Shown in pieces: positions 61,761 through 64,000 of a stretch of 64,000 bases of DNA. The translations under genes were made by a program, and so were the position numbers. This stretch comes from Paenibacillus sp. 1001270B_150601_E10. GTDB lineage: Bacteria > Bacillota > Bacilli > Paenibacillales > Paenibacillaceae. The stretch is taken from NCBI RefSeq assembly GCF_015558675.1, contig NZ_JADMOL010000007.1, positions 1-64,000 on the forward strand, written 5' to 3'. Within the stretch, counting starts at the first letter, position 1. Each line of letters begins with the position of its first letter. The notes below the pieces were generated by a model. The model was not told the DNA's origin, made no database searches, and was given only the letters and a program-made list of their open reading frames with translations.

Positions 61761-62765
61761 TTATAGGGCCTTTGCGATGGATGCTTGTTTTGATTCATGA
61801 CGATCCAGCCCTTGAAGCAACAAATATTCGAGCAAGTAGCGCTGATAGCGATCAATGTGAAAGAGAGGGAACAAGGAATAGGACGTCTCCAGCAGCATGT
61901 GGTGAGCTAGAGCATGGCCGCTTGATCGGCGAGTTGCAATTGAGGCATTATGATCGGGGATCAACCCTTCATCCGTTAACGTGGAAACTGCCTTGTATAG
62001 TTCGCGTCGAGAAGCCGACCATCGTCTCAATATACGATCTGAGCCTGAATATCCCCCATCATCATGGGTATAGCGAAGCACTTCTTCAATCGTATCATCA
62101 ATATCCCGGCGAAATTGCTCATCTGCATCCCGATATTGTCGTCTAACCTGTTCTGATTCATGAGTGCTCATCAGATAGCGCTCGATTCTAACACGGGGCG
62201 CTTCAAGGCCGTTGCTTAAATTCATCTTCAAGTCATAGGTGCGATTCGCAGCCATTAACCGTAAGATTCGCAAATATCGCTGCTTGCGATTCGAGCGCGT
62301 TGCTTCGAGTTCGCCAACGACCATTTCATAATTAAACGCATGAAAGCTATGTAAAAGTTCTTGCAGCACGCGGCTTGACTCTGTCAGCTGACTCGATGAT
62401 TGATGCTGCAGCACTACTTGATGGTTGCACATAAGATCTCGCGATACCTTCTCTTTACGCGCTGGCTCCAGCCACTTGTCACACAGCTTGACATACCCTT
62501 GTGCGCTTAGCTCCTGGGCGGAAGGATATTTAGACAGGTAGGAGCACAGCTTATCCTGTATCTCCTTGCATACGGAGGGATAGTAGGATTCTCGATCGAG
62601 CTCTGCATAGATCGCAACATGAGGACCTCGATCAAAGTCTCTCAGGACGTAAGCCCGATTAAGCTTGCCTTCTGCTTGAATGGAGCGAATGACGGGGCGT
62701 ATGCCATCCAACAGCAAAGCCTCGTGTTCCTCTTCAAAATAATAGACGCCAATACCTTTCCACAT
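61761..62765 (-). CDS. stand-alone lantibiotic-dehydratase C-terminal-domain (SpaB_C / thiopeptide type) protein
   Basis: 334 residues. The opening WKGIGVYYFEEEHEALLLDG and then RPVIRSIQAEGKLNRAYVLR lead to DFDRGPHVAIY (Arg42-Gly-Pro-His49 region). This resembles the 'FFIRYxxxGPHLRLR' block of the SpaB_C/TIGR03891 domain. In full dehydratases this domain eliminates glutamate from Ser/Thr; in thiopeptide enzymes it performs cycloaddition. Here it is alone, without the glutamylation domain. The later part is helical and Arg rich (SSGHALAHHMLLETSYSLFP). AACGGAGGTGG lies ten bases before the ATG. Substrate unknown; the 59-residue peptide behind it is the first candidate. Confidence 0.6.
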   Translation of the reverse strand: MWKGIGVYYFEEEHEALLLDGIRPVIRSIQAEGKLNRAYVLRDFDRGPHVAIYAELDRESYYPSVCKEIQDKLCSYLSKYPSAQELSAQGYVKLCDKWLEPARKEKVSRDLMCNHQVVLQHQSSSQLTESSRVLQELLHSFHAFNYEMVVGELEATRSNRKQRYLRILRLMAANRTYDLKMNLSNGLEAPRVRIERYLMSTHESEQVRRQYRDADEQFRRDIDDTIEEVLRYTHDDGGYSGSDRILRRWSASRRELYKAVSTLTDEGLIPDHNASIATRRSSGHALAHHMLLETSYSLFPLFHIDRYQRYLLEYLLLQGLDRHESKQASIAKAL

Positions 62766-62934
62766 CGAGTTATCGCCACCTCCGTTACTAACCGCAAGAT
62801 CCTTTTTAAGCGATATTCGTAAAAGGCTTTATCCCTGAAAAGCGGCACTTGCGATTAAAAATCTGATCATCATCTGAGCTGTCGAGGTGCCTCCTTCAGC
62901 AGCATTCGACCCTATTCTATGTTAACAAATGAAA

Positions 62935-62972
62935 GATGCTGTAAGCGCGAGGGGGAGGCTGCTTACAGCATC
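62935..62972 (-). terminator. hairpin upstream of the RiPP-like unit
   Basis: Perfect 12-bp stem GATGCTGTAAGC / GCTTACAGCATC with a 14-base loop, followed on the minus strand by TTTCATTTGTT. It separates the two-gene unit from the gluconokinase-like gene. Confidence 0.65.
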
Positions 62973-62984
62973 AGTACTAGCAGC

Positions 62985-63314
62985 GGATAAACAGCGCCTT
63001 GGCTGTACGTGCAAGAGGAGAGGTTGCACGATCCTGACTGCAATTTTTGGAGAAGAGACTTACGTAACTGTTACCTTTTTCAATATCATCTTATCGAACT
63101 CTAAACCATTTTTCACCGACTTCCATACCCGTAATTACCGCAATCTTTTTGCGGAGCTGGTTTTGTCGAATCATCCGTTGTTTGCGCTTACATTTTCTTG
63201 TAATTAGACTTATCATGACGTTTATCATTGCGGAATATGCGGCCATCAGCCTAGCACTCCTCCTCTCCTTGTCCTATATCCATTCGCCATTCATAGCCAA
63301 ATATAACGATAGCA
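62985..63314. other. gene-free stretch
   Basis: The longest gap without a believable gene. All open frames here are short and lack ribosome binding sites. A small stem CGTGCAA / TTGCACG occurs near 63009-63031. Otherwise I see nothing interpretable. Confidence 0.5.
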
Positions 63315-63346
63315 AGACCCATGTCCAGATACTTAGACACGGGTCT
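63315..63346 (-). terminator. hairpin after the gluconokinase-like gene
   Basis: AGACCCGTGTC / GACATGGGTCT on the minus strand (one G-U pair, 10-base loop), 105 bases past the stop. Only a short T stretch follows. Confidence 0.5.
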
Positions 63347-63450
63347 ATTAGATGCTCATCTTCCTATACCAATTATAGAGATGTAGGTCTTATCATTTAG
63401 AGTTCCTTCCGAATCGATATCGTTCATCTCTAAGCGACCAACCTCTCATC

Positions 63451-64000
63451 TTATTTCTTCGTTTCATCCTGCCAAGTAGCAGCAGCCAGTTCGCGCTTAA
63501 GCTTTGATGCAAAGACAAAATCCCCCGCATCCGCCAAATGCCGATAAACACGCTCATAGAGTTGGTACATATGACGATAGGTTTCCGTAATGCGAACGTC
63601 TGGAACAAACATTCGATTGAACTGCACAAGCTGCGCACCATCTCTGATGCTGGCTAACTTGCCAGCAGCCGTCATAGCCAAGATCGCTGCTCCATAGGCT
63701 GAGGCCTCAGGACTGTCCGGCAGTTGGACAGGCACCCCGAACAGATCCGACATCATCGCAACACCAACCGAGGATTGCGTAAAGCCTCCAGAGGCGATCA
63801 GCGATTCATAAGCCACTGGAGGCTCTCCGAGAAGCTTGGCAATGCTGTATATCGCATACAGCATGCCTTCCGCTACTGCTCTCATCATATGGGCCTGATG
63901 ATGCTGAAGACCAAGGCCAAAAAACACTCCTTGCGCGTCGGCATCCCAATGCGGGGCCCGTTCCCCAGACAAGAAGGGCAGAAACAGAAGCCCCTCCGCT
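63451..64000 (-). CDS. FGGY-family kinase, gluconokinase-like, C-terminal part
   Basis: The last about 183 residues of a sugar kinase; the gene runs off the right edge. The frame is open to the border, reading AEGLLFLPFLSGERAPHWD. This start of the C-terminal ATPase domain is followed by GVFFGLGLQHHQAHMMRAVAEGM, ASGGFTQSSVG and SPEASAYGAAILAM. The SGERAPHWD sequence favours gluconokinase (GntK) over xylulokinase or glycerol kinase, but only the C-terminal third is visible. It would phosphorylate gluconate to 6-phosphogluconate. Confidence 0.8.
   Translation of the reverse strand, partial: AEGLLFLPFLSGERAPHWDADAQGVFFGLGLQHHQAHMMRAVAEGMLYAIYSIAKLLGEPPVAYESLIASGGFTQSSVGVAMMSDLFGVPVQLPDSPEASAYGAAILAMTAAGKLASIRDGAQLVQFNRMFVPDVRITETYRHMYQLYERVYRHLADAGDFVFASKLKRELAAATWQDETKK

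Noticed and set aside
62929-63400. Plus-strand frames of 83 and 92 codons in the gap before the kinase
   Set aside because: No ribosome binding site, biased composition, no similarity to any family; the region contains hairpins instead.
1-64000. CRISPR arrays, insertion sequences, prophage genes, tRNA genes
   Set aside because: No regularly spaced repeats, transposase or integrase motifs, phage structural genes or cloverleaf with the invariant TTCGA arm were seen.

Overview
The window comes from a low-to-mid GC Gram-positive endosporulating bacterium, most likely Paenibacillus or a close relative. The evidence is the perR / ygzB / ygxA / rRNA-operon neighbourhood known from Bacillus, together with gatCAB, a spore-type yyaC, YtxH/YtxG-like proteins, an rsbV-rsbW-sigB operon, LplB/YtcP-type sugar permeases without an ATPase, strong AGGAGG-type ribosome binding sites and frequent TTG/GTG starts. 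Most genes lie on the minus strand.

Left part (1-15.5 kb): the 5' end of a 16S rRNA gene runs off the left edge, preceded by a boxA leader and two sigma-A-like promoters. Then come ygxA, ygzB, a GH18 hydrolase and perR with a Per-box. An ECF sigma factor follows with two membrane proteins and no recognisable anti-sigma factor, then mgtC/sapB, a GNAT, gatCAB, a split threonine/serine exporter, an IDEAL-domain protein and an M24 peptidase. Middle-left (15.6-31.6 kb): mostly housekeeping and envelope genes (DUF418, MBL hydrolase, thioredoxin-like, DedA, cupredoxin, O-antigen-ligase-like, secreted Ig-like protein). It also holds a diguanylate cyclase / PilZ pair, two enzymes of unknown substrate, a 30-residue holin-like peptide gene and yyaC.

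Middle-right (31.7-42.4 kb): a sugar ABC import operon (two permeases, lipoprotein, membrane-bound AraC regulator), cutC with an asparaginase, a YtxH-like gene, and ald. 42.5-52.1 kb is a general-stress block: sigB, rsbW, rsbV, a receiver-kinase, a CheR methyltransferase, a large hybrid kinase and a receiver-PP2C phosphatase. This resembles the Bacillus cereus RsbK/RsbM/RsbY input to sigma-B. A near-consensus sigma-B promoter lies before a DUF948 gene next door, and there is a small DUF1328 gene.

Right part (52-64 kb): MarR regulator, thpR, an orphan sulfatase-maturase-like radical SAM protein with a SEC-C tail, and a LOG-family protein. Then comes a complete comQXPA quorum-sensing locus, with ComX ending in a penultimate Trp. 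Directly upstream, on the same strand, is a two-gene unit: a stand-alone protein resembling the C-terminal domain of lantibiotic dehydratases, and a 59-residue peptide. The window closes inside a gluconokinase-like FGGY kinase. Two imperfect copies of a structured intergenic element (13.55 and 52.68 kb) share a conserved core and have co-varying stems.

Most notable: comQXPA with its neighbouring RiPP-like unit; the RsbKMY-type sigma-B module with an extra kinase; and the paired structured repeat.
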